Of a stretch of DNA of 64,000 nucleotides, positions 46,213 through 55,655 are shown one piece after another (positions within the stretch are counted from its first letter, which is position 1; each line of letters opens with the position of its first letter). The stretch is from JBAXQQ01 sp037131695 (lineage in GTDB: Bacteria > Armatimonadota > Hebobacteria > CAIYQO01): NCBI GenBank assembly GCA_964638715.1, contig CAZWZF010000004.1, positions 122,685 to 186,684 on the forward strand. Direction: 5' to 3'. A model generated the notes under the pieces. It saw only the letters and a program-made list of their open reading frames with translations. It was not told where the DNA came from and did no database searches. The translations under genes and the position numbers were made by a program.

Positions 46213-47299
46213 TATCTAATCGCTCTCTCATTGCATCATGATTATAATTATCCATGACATACTGCCTTGCTGCAGTCGCAATCTTGCTACTTTTTTCTTT
46301 ATTTTCCAACAAATATGATATTGCAGCAGCGATTGCGGCAGATTTAGGTTCCACTAAAATACCAGTATCACCCTTTCGTATAATTTCTCTCGGTCCACCT
46401 TCATCAACAGATACTACCGGAATTCCACAAGCCATAGATTCAATTATTACTCTTCCAAATGGTTCGTTTTTTGATGTAAGAACAGAAACATCTAACGCCT
46501 GATACATTTCCGGGCAATCATCAACCCAATCAATTACTGATATCCTGCCACGCAATGGTGGAACTTCTAATCTGCTGGTTATCGAATTAATATATTCATT
46601 TGATGAATTGAAAGTAGCACCAGCCAATACTGCATGCCATGGCTTTGAAGATATTGATTCTAATGCATCGAGAAATAAATCATGTCTTTTCCAGTCAACA
46701 AATTGTGCAACCATGCCAATTAATGGTACATCTGATGGCAATGCATGTTTTATGCGAAAATTATTATTTGTTCCCGGTATAAAAATATCGGTGTTCACAG
46801 AAGGAGGCAAATAGAAAAATTTATTGCTATTTACGTGAACAGTTCTAATAAACTCATTTTCAATATAATCGGAAATTACCGCTATTCTATTTGCCTGAGA
46901 ATACAAAATATGAGTAATGAATCCTGGCAATGCAAAATCGCGAAGATGCCATATTACTGGAATACTCGTTCTTGGAGTTAGCATCATCGCACGAGTAGTA
47001 TTTGCATGTATTACGTCAGGAGATACTTTATTTATTATCGTCGATATTTTACACCTGCTGCTCTCTAATTTCCATGCAAGTTTTACACTTTCAAATATGG
47101 TTTTAGGTTTATTGATAACCGGTAATTTAATTGCAATAAAATCAATTCCCAACTTAATAATTTCTTCATGCAGCAAACCAGTAGGAGCGATAACTATTGG
47201 TTTCCATTTATTTTTATCTATACAAGATAAAATTTCTAAAAGGCTTCGTTCAGCACCACTAATATTACTTGTATGGCTAATAAATAATATCGTTTTCAT
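46181..47299 (-). CDS. GT4-family glycosyltransferase
   Basis: 372-residue GT-B enzyme. N-terminal ISHTSNISGAERSLLEIL resembles the acceptor-side glycine loop of the family, and NEPFGRVIIESMACGIPVVSVDEGGPREII carries the donor-binding EX7E motif. Retaining transfer of a sugar from a nucleotide donor is expected; donor and acceptor unknown. It starts one base after the GH2-like gene stop, so both form a small minus-strand operon, and its 3' end overlaps the capA-like gene by 32 bases (convergent). Confidence 0.9.
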   Translation of the reverse strand: MKTILFISHTSNISGAERSLLEILSCIDKNKWKPIVIAPTGLLHEEIIKLGIDFIAIKLPVINKPKTIFESVKLAWKLESSRCKISTIINKVSPDVIHANTTRAMMLTPRTSIPVIWHLRDFALPGFITHILYSQANRIAVISDYIENEFIRTVHVNSNKFFYLPPSVNTDIFIPGTNNNFRIKHALPSDVPLIGMVAQFVDWKRHDLFLDALESISSKPWHAVLAGATFNSSNEYINSITSRLEVPPLRGRISVIDWVDDCPEMYQALDVSVLTSKNEPFGRVIIESMACGIPVVSVDEGGPREIIRKGDTGILVEPKSAAIAAAISYLLENKEKSSKIATAARQYVMDNYNHDAMRERLDIIYSDLISSG

Positions 47300-47300
47300 A

Positions 47301-49082
47301 TCATTTTTTCTCTTGATTTATAGAGGTGAAATTTATTGAACAATTTGAAACTACACCTTTTTCATTAGCTAATGCATAATGAATAGCATATTCACCTGGA
47401 ACTTGTGCAGAAAACTTTGAAAACAGATTGCTGATATCGCGAATAGAACCTGCACCGAAAATAAAATCATCAATTTTATCAATTTCATTAGTACCATCTG
47501 GTTTATCGATAACACGAATTAAAGTAAAAACAGCTTCTCTCTTTTCATCTTTATCAGGTAAATCCATAATAATTTTTACAGTGGGCAATATAGAATCATT
47601 ATTAAAAACAATCGCTTTAAAATCTGCTGATATTAATATCTTAGCAGTATTTGAAACTAAAGCCGTATATAATTCAGATGGGTCACCTGATGAGTTTGTA
47701 AAAGGCGAATCAGACAATGATAGGAAGTAGCCCATTACATTATCTGTTGATCGCAACTTTGATATTATATTTCTCAATTCATTTGCTAATGCTGAATTAT
47801 CTCCCTGAAACGCGATATCAGTTACTAATACTGATTTAGTAAAATGTTCTGTTTTACTTAATTGACTTTGCCAATTAATATCATTTATATCAAGATCTGA
47901 CACTAAAATTCCATTATCATTATTATCAGGCAGGTAAAACAACAAATTAAGATCATTTTTTACGATAATGAATCTCGATTTATCATATTTGCGAATTTTT
48001 TCAACAGCACTTTTTGCATCAGGAGAAACACAATACCATCCACCAATAGATACTAATTGACTTGAATATTTTACATATTCTTCAGATGAATCAGGGTCTA
48101 TATATGATATTGCCAGCATATTATTTTGATATATTTCATCCGCAAAATCAGATACAAATGGCATTTTGTCAGATATCAATGTATTAAACCCAATTTTTTT
48201 TAGTTTACTTATTTCATTTTTATTGTTTTCGTTATACACCGGCATTCCACCAGGTAATTTTATGCCTTGTAAAATATTTTTTATATTATTTATTTTTAGT
48301 TTATTCGATTCAATACCTATATTAAATGTATCTGCGAATATTTCAAAATCATCTATTTCCCGTGTCCCTGATAATAGTGTGACTTTAATTCGGCACCGAC
48401 CTTTACTAAGAATATTCCAAGGTTCTATTGCCCTGATTTTGTTAATATATTGTTCAACAATAGCTTTGCCATCAACGCATTTAACTGGCAGTAGTGATGA
48501 ATATCCAAAAGTTTGTGCCCCACGGGAAGAGAAAGAAACCCTCGCATTAATCGGCAAGTTATCTTTATTGCCGGATACTGAATAGATGACTTTAATAGAT
48601 TTATCTCCTGGATGAAATCCATAATTAACACTATCTATATGTATTTGGGGTACCTTTTCGATCCAAACATTTGCTAATCCACACGTGCCATGTTGATAAT
48701 CATCAGTTGCTTTTATTGATAATTTTAATTCATGTTCTATACCAATAGAATCATTTACAGTAAATTCGACAGGGATTCCATTCATTTTTTTATTTATTAA
48801 TGTGTTTTCGTCTAATTTAATGACGGCATCCCCTACTATGCCATCAAAAACAATTTTATAATCAAAATCATCTCTTCGTGTTTTATCAGGGAATTTAATA
48901 CTTTTTTTTATTTCAATGTTTTTTACTCTGTCATGAATACGCAGTGGTAAGGCAACAACTTTATCTCCCATTAACCATTTATCATTTAATACTGTGACTG
49001 ACTTTCCATTATATGGTGAATGAAAAGCATAACACATAAAAATGTTGAAAATTAGCAATATAAAAATTAAGTATTTGAACAT
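47301..49082 (-). CDS. secreted GH2-like protein lacking recognisable catalytic acids
   Basis: 593 residues; signal peptide MFKYLIFILLIFNIFMCYAF. The order of domains follows glycoside hydrolase family 2: a jelly-roll sugar-binding domain ending GLANVWIEKVPQIHIDSV (about 135-152), an Ig-like domain ending near IEPWNILSKGRCRIKVTL (about 219-236), then a barrel beginning NILQGIKLP...EISKLKKIGFNTLISDKMP. Where GH2 enzymes have WSLGNE, here there is GGWYCVSPD (about 347-355). Where the nucleophile Glu is expected, LVTDIAFQGD (about 419-428) has Asp. This suggests a non-catalytic binding or structural role, but the resemblance is by eye. Cotranscribed with a glycosyltransferase. Confidence 0.55.
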   Translation of the reverse strand: MFKYLIFILLIFNIFMCYAFHSPYNGKSVTVLNDKWLMGDKVVALPLRIHDRVKNIEIKKSIKFPDKTRRDDFDYKIVFDGIVGDAVIKLDENTLINKKMNGIPVEFTVNDSIGIEHELKLSIKATDDYQHGTCGLANVWIEKVPQIHIDSVNYGFHPGDKSIKVIYSVSGNKDNLPINARVSFSSRGAQTFGYSSLLPVKCVDGKAIVEQYINKIRAIEPWNILSKGRCRIKVTLLSGTREIDDFEIFADTFNIGIESNKLKINNIKNILQGIKLPGGMPVYNENNKNEISKLKKIGFNTLISDKMPFVSDFADEIYQNNMLAISYIDPDSSEEYVKYSSQLVSIGGWYCVSPDAKSAVEKIRKYDKSRFIIVKNDLNLLFYLPDNNDNGILVSDLDINDINWQSQLSKTEHFTKSVLVTDIAFQGDNSALANELRNIISKLRSTDNVMGYFLSLSDSPFTNSSGDPSELYTALVSNTAKILISADFKAIVFNNDSILPTVKIIMDLPDKDEKREAVFTLIRVIDKPDGTNEIDKIDDFIFGAGSIRDISNLFSKFSAQVPGEYAIHYALANEKGVVSNCSINFTSINQEKK

Positions 49083-49121
49083 TGCATAATTTTATCATGT
49101 ACGAGGCAATCTTTACCACTT

Positions 49122-49151
49122 TTGCTAAATGACGGCTAAATTTTGTATAAT
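49122..49151 (+). promoter_or_regulatory. probable promoter of the polysaccharide cluster
   Basis: TTGCTA (49122-49127, four of six) and a perfect TATAAT (49146-49151), spacer 18, in the divergent gap before the first gene of the long plus-strand cluster. AAAGGA follows at about 49185. Confidence 0.5.
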
Positions 49152-49201
49152 AAATAAGCAAATTATAATACTATTCCGCGAAGAAAGGATAATACTAACA
49201 A

Positions 49202-49381
49202 ATGCCTGATTTTGTCCTGGTAAAAGGTGGCTCCGGATTATTCGGCAGCAACTTAGCGGAATATTTACTCAAATTAATAAAAAACAACTGTTCTTTCGAT
49301 ACCATCCTCAATTTCAAAAATAAAAATGCAACATCATCATTTAACGATTTACATCATAATAAAAAGAAGATATTAATATGA
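49202..49381 (+). pseudogene. 59-codon stub of an NAD-dependent sugar epimerase/dehydratase
   Basis: The ORF reads MPDFVLVKGGSGLFGSNL, the Rossmann start (GGxGxxG) of extended-SDR sugar epimerases, then continues AEYLLKLIKNN before losing similarity and ending. A whole enzyme would have ~320 residues, so only the first ~25-30 residues are recognisable. Its TGA overlaps the ATG of the next gene (ATGA), which may keep translation coupled, and this might explain why the stub persists. It may instead be a small expressed leader protein. Confidence 0.55.
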
Positions 49382-50337
49382 AAATTGGCATTATTGGAAC
49401 AGGTGTAATGGGAACAAATCACTTGCGTGTAGCAAAAAGAACGCAAGGAGTTGAAGTATCATCAATATATGATGTTGATAATGTGCGAGCACAGAAAGCT
49501 GCGGATCAATTTGGAATTACAGCCAGCAGCAGTATTGATGAATTATGCGCATGTTCTGATGCAGTAATTATCGTTACACCCGCTTTTACACATGCCGAAA
49601 TCGCCATGCAATGTCTGAAAAATAATTGCCATGTCCTATTAGAAAAACCAATTGATGTAGATGTTAATAAAGCCCAGGAACTTACTGAATATGCTAAGAA
49701 AAGTAAATGTATACTAATGATTGCACATATTGAAAGATTTAACCCGGCATTTCAGCTTTTAAAACAACTACTAATAAATGAACATATCATTGCATTGGAT
49801 TTTCAAAGGCTGGCGACATCATTAGGTAGAGATAAATCCGCAGACATAATACTTGATTTAATGATTCATGATATTGATCTTGCTTTAGCATTGACTAACA
49901 GCACTGGAATTAATGTTCAAGCCGCCGGTATTTGTGGAAAGAACACACACAATATAATTGATTATGCGCGTGCTTCTGTTATTATGAATAATGGTATATT
50001 ATGCTCATTTACAGCAAGCGGTATCAGTCAGGAAAGATTTCGTAAAATAAGAGCCTATACTGTAGATAAACAATATGATGCTGATTTAAATACACGTGAA
50101 ATAACCATTACAACTATGAAAAGTTCATCTATTGTGGATAAAATAACTGCTATTCCTATATCTTTGCAGGTAGAAAAGTTCTCTGCATCGAATAATGATG
50201 CATTGCAAACAGAAATATCAGAGTTTGTTAATTCAATAAGTAATGGCTTGAATAATGCTGCTGGAGCTGAAGAAGGTCTCGAAGCATTAAAGTTAGCCAA
50301 TAAAATACAATATATTTCAAAAGGAACACATCAATGA
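49378..50337 (+). CDS. Gfo/Idh/MocA oxidoreductase, probable UDP-sugar 3-dehydrogenase (WbpB/WlbA-like)
   Basis: 319 residues. GIIGTGVMGTNHLRVAKR binds NAD(H) and LLEKPID holds the conserved catalytic Lys; HIERFNPA and DLMIHDIDLAL follow, the latter typical of members acting on UDP-N-acetyl-glucosaminuronate. The next gene, overlapping by ATGA, is a DegT-type aminotransferase, and a UDP-HexNAc 6-dehydrogenase lies further down, matching the WbpA-WbpB-WbpE pathway to UDP-3-amino-3-deoxy-GlcNAcA. The substrate is therefore inferred from context. Confidence 0.82.
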   Translation: MKIGIIGTGVMGTNHLRVAKRTQGVEVSSIYDVDNVRAQKAADQFGITASSSIDELCACSDAVIIVTPAFTHAEIAMQCLKNNCHVLLEKPIDVDVNKAQELTEYAKKSKCILMIAHIERFNPAFQLLKQLLINEHIIALDFQRLATSLGRDKSADIILDLMIHDIDLALALTNSTGINVQAAGICGKNTHNIIDYARASVIMNNGILCSFTASGISQERFRKIRAYTVDKQYDADLNTREITITTMKSSSIVDKITAIPISLQVEKFSASNNDALQTEISEFVNSISNGLNNAAGAEEGLEALKLANKIQYISKGTHQ

Positions 50338-51422
50338 TTCCAGTAGCAAAACCTTACATCGGTCCTGAAGAAGAAAGTGCAGTCGCGGCAGTAATTAAGT
50401 CTGGCATGCTGGCTGCCGGTCCAAAAGTTGTAGAATTTGAAAAAGCTTTTGGTGAATTTTGTAAATCAGAATTCAATGTTGCCTGTTCATCAGGAACCGC
50501 TGGTCTTTGTGCTGCTACATCAGTTTTAGATGCACCACGCGGTAGTAAAATTCTTACTACTCCATTTTCTTTTATTGCAACTGGCAATAGTATTTTGTAT
50601 TCTGGATTCAAACCTCTTTTCATTGATGTAGACCCAGATACTTTCATGATTACAGCAGAAGGTGTAAAAAAAGCATTTGAATCTGATCCAGATATTAAGG
50701 CTGTAATACCAGTTCATCTTTATGGACAGGCATGTGAAATACATGAAATAGTTGAAATTGCGCATCATTATGGTGCTGTTGTAATTGAGGATTGCGCTCA
50801 AGCGCATGGCGCGACAGAAAACGACGTTCCCGTAGGTGCAATTGGCGATCTTGGTATCTTCAGTTTTTACCCCACTAAAAACATGGGAACCGGCGAAGGC
50901 GGCATGATAACTGGCAGCAACCAGAAGCTTGTTGAATTAGCAAAACTGCATTGTAATCATGGTGCCCCTGTTAGATATCATCATACTCATCTCGGATTTA
51001 ATTATCGTATGACATCTATTGCTGCCGCAATCGGACTTGTACAATTACAGAGATTGCCAAAGTGGAATGAACAAAGACGATATAACGGGAACAAACTATC
51101 AAATGCATTAAAAGATATTCCCGGATTAAAAGTACCAGTTGTCCGCCAGGGTTGCGAACATGTTTATCATCAATATGTGATTGAATGCGAACAAAGAGAT
51201 GCATTAACAACACATTTAGAATCAAAAGGTGTTGGTACCGCAGTTCATTATCCTACTACAATTCCTGATCAGCCATATTATAAAGATTTAGGTTACAATA
51301 CAGATAACCTGCCAATAGCACATCAATTAACAAAAACTGTATTATCACTTCCTGTTCATCCATTAGTATCTGAGGATGATTTATCTACCATCATCAACTC
51401 AGTTAAAGGATTTTTCATTTAA
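50334..51422 (+). CDS. DegT/DnrJ/EryC1-family sugar aminotransferase (WbpE-like)
   Basis: 362 residues. PLP-dependent transfer of an amino group to a keto sugar nucleotide. The N-terminal AKPYIGPEEESAV, the SSGTAGLCAA phosphate loop, VIEDCAQAHGA (cofactor Asp) and the Schiff-base Lys182 in FYPTKNMGTGEGG are all present. Coupled by ATGA overlap to the preceding dehydrogenase, it would aminate the 3-keto product. Exact position and stereochemistry are inferred. Confidence 0.9.
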   Translation: MIPVAKPYIGPEEESAVAAVIKSGMLAAGPKVVEFEKAFGEFCKSEFNVACSSGTAGLCAATSVLDAPRGSKILTTPFSFIATGNSILYSGFKPLFIDVDPDTFMITAEGVKKAFESDPDIKAVIPVHLYGQACEIHEIVEIAHHYGAVVIEDCAQAHGATENDVPVGAIGDLGIFSFYPTKNMGTGEGGMITGSNQKLVELAKLHCNHGAPVRYHHTHLGFNYRMTSIAAAIGLVQLQRLPKWNEQRRYNGNKLSNALKDIPGLKVPVVRQGCEHVYHQYVIECEQRDALTTHLESKGVGTAVHYPTTIPDQPYYKDLGYNTDNLPIAHQLTKTVLSLPVHPLVSEDDLSTIINSVKGFFI

Positions 51423-51444
51423 ATTATGAAAAACTGGTGAAATA

Positions 51445-54285
51445 ATGCAGGAACATAAAATTAAAAACCTGTTTTTAAGACAAAGCTATTTAGATTCATG
51501 GCTTGATTATGAAAATAGTTTGGTTAAAAACAACATAATTAAATGGAACTACATTATTTTGACTGCTTCCAATGAGGAACAGGCTGAGTCTTACCGGCTT
51601 CAAATAAACCAAAGGCTTGATGATGGACAGTTACCTAAATCTATTCATTATTACGTCCTGCCAGATCCTGGTGAAAAACGTGTAGGGTCTGGCGGTGCAA
51701 CCCTTAATGCTATTAAGTATGTGAAAGAACACGCCGGAGATTTCAAAAATAAAAGAATCCTCGTTATTCATTCGGGTGGTGACAGTAAACGGGTTCCACA
51801 ATATTCTGCATGCGGAAAATTATTCTCACCGGTACCGCGTCAACTCCCTGATGGCAGACGTTCTACCCTCTTTGACGAATTTATCATCGCAATGAGTGGT
51901 GTGCCTGGTAGAATAAAAGACGGGATGCTTGTTTTATCTGGCGATGTTTTACTTCTATTTAATCCAGTTCAAATTGACTTTCAATTTGAAGGTGCTGCTG
52001 CTATTTCTATCAAAGAAAATATTGAAACAGGGCAAAACCATGGTGTATTTTTAAATGATGGCAAAGGTAATGTGAAAAGATTTCTTCATAAAATATCTAT
52101 CGAAGAATTAATTGCAATTGGTGCGGTTAATGAACAGCAAAATGTTGATTTAGATACCGGCGCCGTTTTAATGGATAGTAATATTATGGATTCTCTTTAC
52201 AGTTTGATAAAAACACCGGAAGATTTTAGTAAATTCGTTAATGATAACGTCAGGCTCAGTTTTTACGGCGATTTTCTTTACCCATTAGCACAAGAATCAA
52301 CTTTGGAACAATATTATAATGAAAAACCAGAAGGTGATTTTACAAATGAATTAAAAGAATGCAGAACAAAGCTATGGGAAATATTAAATAATTTTAAATT
52401 AAAAATGCTTTGCTTATCCCCTGCTGAATTTATCCATTTTGGAACAACATCCGAACTTTTAAATCTTGTCACAACAAATATATCAAACTATGAATTTTTA
52501 GATTGGACCAAAAAAGTAGCAACTAACATAGACAATACCGCTGTTTTCTCATCTAATAACAGCTTCGTAGAATCTACTTCAGTGATAGGACAAAACAGTT
52601 ATATAGAAGACAGTTATATTTTAGGCAACACAACAATAGGTAATAACTGTGTTATATCAAATATTAAGCTCGCAGACGCTGTTATTCCTGATAATACAGT
52701 TATACATGGATTAAAACTTAAGGACGGCAGGTTTGTTGTAAGAAAGTATGCTACAGATTGTAATCCCAAAGAAAATGATTACTGGAACGCAAAGATTTAT
52801 CCAGCATGTGATACCATGGAACAAGCGCTAATTGCTAATGATGGCGAAAAGATGAGTTTGTGCCAAAGTTTCAATAATGCTGATACTAATTATATTTTGA
52901 ATTGGCAAAAACAACTTGATGATGAAATACGAATACACAACTTTATTATAAATATAAAGAATAAAGTATTTGTTGATGATGCCTTAAAAGTCTTTGGCAA
53001 AAATGGTATTTCTCGGAATCAACTTAATATTCTAATGAATTCTGCTAACAAATATGATTTGGATATTAAAATCAGAATCTATTATTATCTATCAAAGATC
53101 GGCATTCAAAAAGAACTCCTTGAAAAAAAATGTTTTAAAACTTTACAAAAAACAATATTTGAAAATGTAACTAATGGTTTAAAGTATAATAAAAGTTTTA
53201 AAATAGCTAAAAATATCGTAAATGTCGAACTTCCTGTAAGAGTAAATCTTGGTGGCGGATGGTCAGATACCCCGCCATATTGTAATGAAAATGGCGGTTC
53301 AGTTTTAAATGCCGCTTTATTACTCAATGGCAAACTTCCAGTCGTGGTTACCCTGAAAAGATTAGACGCTCTTCATGTAGAGTTTGAATGTGCAGATTCC
53401 GGCGCTTTTACTGTTGTAAATACAACACGTGAAATCCAAGATTGCAACAACCCGTTTGATCCATTTGCACTGCATAAAGCAGCATTAATTGCTTGTGGAA
53501 TTATACCTAAAACTAAAAATATTCTATTAGAAACAATACTTGAAAACTTAACTGGCGGCATTTATATTTCAACACAAGTTATAGGTGTCCCCAGAGGATC
53601 AGGTCTTGGCACCAGCAGTATTTTAGCAGGCGCATGCGTCAAAGGTCTTTATGAATTATTTAATGTCCAAATCACTGACAATGAACTTTACTCCAGAGTT
53701 TTATGTATGGAACAAATAATGAGTACCGGTGGCGGATGGCAAGACCAGGTAGGCGGACTTGTTAATGGTTTTAAATTCATCACCACTACTAAAGGAATAA
53801 CCCAAAATATCCAAGTTGAGAAAATTGAATTAAGCGATAAGACAAAACAAGAATTACAAAACCGATTTGCATTAATCTACACCGGACAAAGACGTCTCGC
53901 CAGAAATCTTTTACGAGAAGTTATGGGAAGATATATCGCATCAAATCCAAATTCGATTGAAATCTTAGATAAAATCCAGCGTGTTGCCGCATTAATGAAA
54001 TTTGAACTTGAAAAAGATAATGTCGATAATTTTGCCCAATTACTTAACGAACATTGGGAATTATCAAAGCAATTAGATAACGGCTGTACAAATACCTGTA
54101 TTGACCAAATATTCATGTCTGTTGAAGATATGATAGATGGGAAATTTATTGCTGGTGCTGGTGGCGGTGGATTTTTACAAGTTATATTAAAAAAGAACAT
54201 CTCAAAACAAGACCTTCAAAAAAGACTTTATAATGTCTTTCAAGACAGCGGAGTTGATGTGTGGGACTGTGATTTTTTATTTTAA
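51445..54285 (+). CDS. fkp: bifunctional fucokinase / L-fucose-1-phosphate guanylyltransferase
   Basis: 946 residues, the length of Bacteroides Fkp. N-terminal guanylyltransferase (about 1-430): RVGSGGATLNAIKYV, IHSGGDSKR and a short left-handed beta-helix stretch (SVIGQNSYIEDSYILGNTTI). C-terminal GHMP kinase (about 585-946): VRVNLGGGWSDTPPYC, the ATP loop RGSGLGTSSILAG, MSTGGGWQDQVGG and AGAGGGGF. It converts free L-fucose to GDP-L-fucose by salvage, supplying fucose for surface glycans. It lies 22 bases after the aminotransferase gene and before the dehydrogenase. No fucosyltransferase is certain among the GT genes seen. Confidence 0.93.
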   Translation: MQEHKIKNLFLRQSYLDSWLDYENSLVKNNIIKWNYIILTASNEEQAESYRLQINQRLDDGQLPKSIHYYVLPDPGEKRVGSGGATLNAIKYVKEHAGDFKNKRILVIHSGGDSKRVPQYSACGKLFSPVPRQLPDGRRSTLFDEFIIAMSGVPGRIKDGMLVLSGDVLLLFNPVQIDFQFEGAAAISIKENIETGQNHGVFLNDGKGNVKRFLHKISIEELIAIGAVNEQQNVDLDTGAVLMDSNIMDSLYSLIKTPEDFSKFVNDNVRLSFYGDFLYPLAQESTLEQYYNEKPEGDFTNELKECRTKLWEILNNFKLKMLCLSPAEFIHFGTTSELLNLVTTNISNYEFLDWTKKVATNIDNTAVFSSNNSFVESTSVIGQNSYIEDSYILGNTTIGNNCVISNIKLADAVIPDNTVIHGLKLKDGRFVVRKYATDCNPKENDYWNAKIYPACDTMEQALIANDGEKMSLCQSFNNADTNYILNWQKQLDDEIRIHNFIINIKNKVFVDDALKVFGKNGISRNQLNILMNSANKYDLDIKIRIYYYLSKIGIQKELLEKKCFKTLQKTIFENVTNGLKYNKSFKIAKNIVNVELPVRVNLGGGWSDTPPYCNENGGSVLNAALLLNGKLPVVVTLKRLDALHVEFECADSGAFTVVNTTREIQDCNNPFDPFALHKAALIACGIIPKTKNILLETILENLTGGIYISTQVIGVPRGSGLGTSSILAGACVKGLYELFNVQITDNELYSRVLCMEQIMSTGGGWQDQVGGLVNGFKFITTTKGITQNIQVEKIELSDKTKQELQNRFALIYTGQRRLARNLLREVMGRYIASNPNSIEILDKIQRVAALMKFELEKDNVDNFAQLLNEHWELSKQLDNGCTNTCIDQIFMSVEDMIDGKFIAGAGGGGFLQVILKKNISKQDLQKRLYNVFQDSGVDVWDCDFLF

Positions 54286-54339
54286 AGATTAGACTCCCCC
54301 ACTCTATTGTGGCGGAATTGATAATATAAAGGGAGCACA

Positions 54340-55653
54340 ATGTTGTTATACGAACAAATTATAAATAAAGATGAAAAAATAGCTGTTATCGGGTTGGGAT
54401 ATGTTGGAATTCCACTTGCAGTTGCTTTTGCAAAGAAAGTTGATGTAATTGGCTTTGATATTTCTGCATCAAAAATTGAACAATATGCGAATGGCTTTGA
54501 TATAACAAAAGAAGTTGGAGACGAAGAAATTAAAAAAACTTCCATTTTCTTTACTTCTGAAGGAAAATACCTGCAAGATGCAAAATTTCATATTGTTGCA
54601 GTTCCTACTCCTATTAATTCAGATAAATCGCCAGATTTAAGACCAGTAATAAGTGCCAGTAAAACCGTTGGTAAATATCTTACCAAAGGGTCAATAGTCG
54701 TTTTTGAATCTACAGTTTATCCCGGGGTAACAGAAGAAATTTGTGTACCGATTTTAGAAGAAGAATCCGGTCTAATATGTGGTGTCGATTTCAAAGTGGG
54801 ATATTCACCGGAAAGAATAAATCCTGGTGATAAAGTTCATCGGCTTGAGAAAATCGTCAAAGTTGTTTCTGGTATGGATGAAGAATCTTTAGAAAATATT
54901 GCTAAAGTTTACGAGATTATCATTGAAGCAGGCGTTTATCGGGCTGAAAGTATTAAAGTGGCAGAAGCCGCTAAAGTAATTGAAAACTCACAAAGAGATA
55001 TAAATATTGCTTTCATGAATGAACTATCTATAATATTCAATAAAATGGGAATAGATACAAAATCAGTTCTTAAAGCCGCGGGAACGAAATGGAACTTCCT
55101 GCCATTTAGCCCGGGTCTTGTTGGAGGACATTGTATCGGTGTTGACCCATATTATCTTACTCACAAAGCAGAGGAATTGGGTTATCATTCACAGATAATA
55201 TTATCCGGGAGAAAAATCAATGACGATATGGGTAAATATGTTGTTGAAAATATTATCAAAAAACTGATTGTTGCAGATATCTCCGTAAAAAATGCAAAAG
55301 TTGCAATTTTAGGTTTTACATTTAAAGAAAACTGCCCTGATACCCGTAATTCAAAGGTGGTAGATATCGTTAATGAATTGAAAGAATATGGTATCAATCC
55401 GCTGATTTACGACCCTGTTGCTGATAGAGATTTGCATGAATATGGATTAAAATTTAATAATGCAGATGAATTGGTTGATTTAGACGTAGTTATATTGGCT
55501 GTTGCTCACCAGGAATTTTCCTCTCTGACATTATCGCAGATTGATGGATTTTTCAAAAAATCCCACAATAACCAGAAAATTATAATTGATATCAAGGGTA
55601 TTTTAGATAGAAAAGAAGCAGAAACTCAAGACTATAAGTATTGGAGATTATAA
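54340..55653 (+). CDS. UDP-N-acetyl-hexosamine 6-dehydrogenase (TviB/WbpA-like)
   Basis: 437 residues of the UDP-glucose/GDP-mannose dehydrogenase family. The NAD-binding GLGYVGIPLAVAFAK, the strand VAVPTPI, and the catalytic Cys265 in GGHCIGVDPYYL are seen; FTFKENCPDTRNSKV is typical. The sequence follows TviB/WbpO-type UDP-HexNAc dehydrogenases more than UDP-glucose dehydrogenase (ENSQRDINIAFMNE). It oxidises C6 to a uronic acid. Followed 2 bases later by a 4-epimerase, as tviB-tviC. Good GGGAG ribosome-binding site. Confidence 0.9.
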   Translation: MLLYEQIINKDEKIAVIGLGYVGIPLAVAFAKKVDVIGFDISASKIEQYANGFDITKEVGDEEIKKTSIFFTSEGKYLQDAKFHIVAVPTPINSDKSPDLRPVISASKTVGKYLTKGSIVVFESTVYPGVTEEICVPILEEESGLICGVDFKVGYSPERINPGDKVHRLEKIVKVVSGMDEESLENIAKVYEIIIEAGVYRAESIKVAEAAKVIENSQRDINIAFMNELSIIFNKMGIDTKSVLKAAGTKWNFLPFSPGLVGGHCIGVDPYYLTHKAEELGYHSQIILSGRKINDDMGKYVVENIIKKLIVADISVKNAKVAILGFTFKENCPDTRNSKVVDIVNELKEYGINPLIYDPVADRDLHEYGLKFNNADELVDLDVVILAVAHQEFSSLTLSQIDGFFKKSHNNQKIIIDIKGILDRKEAETQDYKYWRL

Positions 55654-55655
55654 CT

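Noticed and set aside
46917..47339. 140-codon plus-strand frame opposite the glycosyltransferase
   Set aside because: Shadow of the well-supported minus-strand GT4 gene; no family motif.
54290..54312. CCCCCACTC...GTGGCGG as a terminator after fkp
   Set aside because: The stem has a C-C mismatch, is short and lacks a T run; the genes on both sides are probably cotranscribed.
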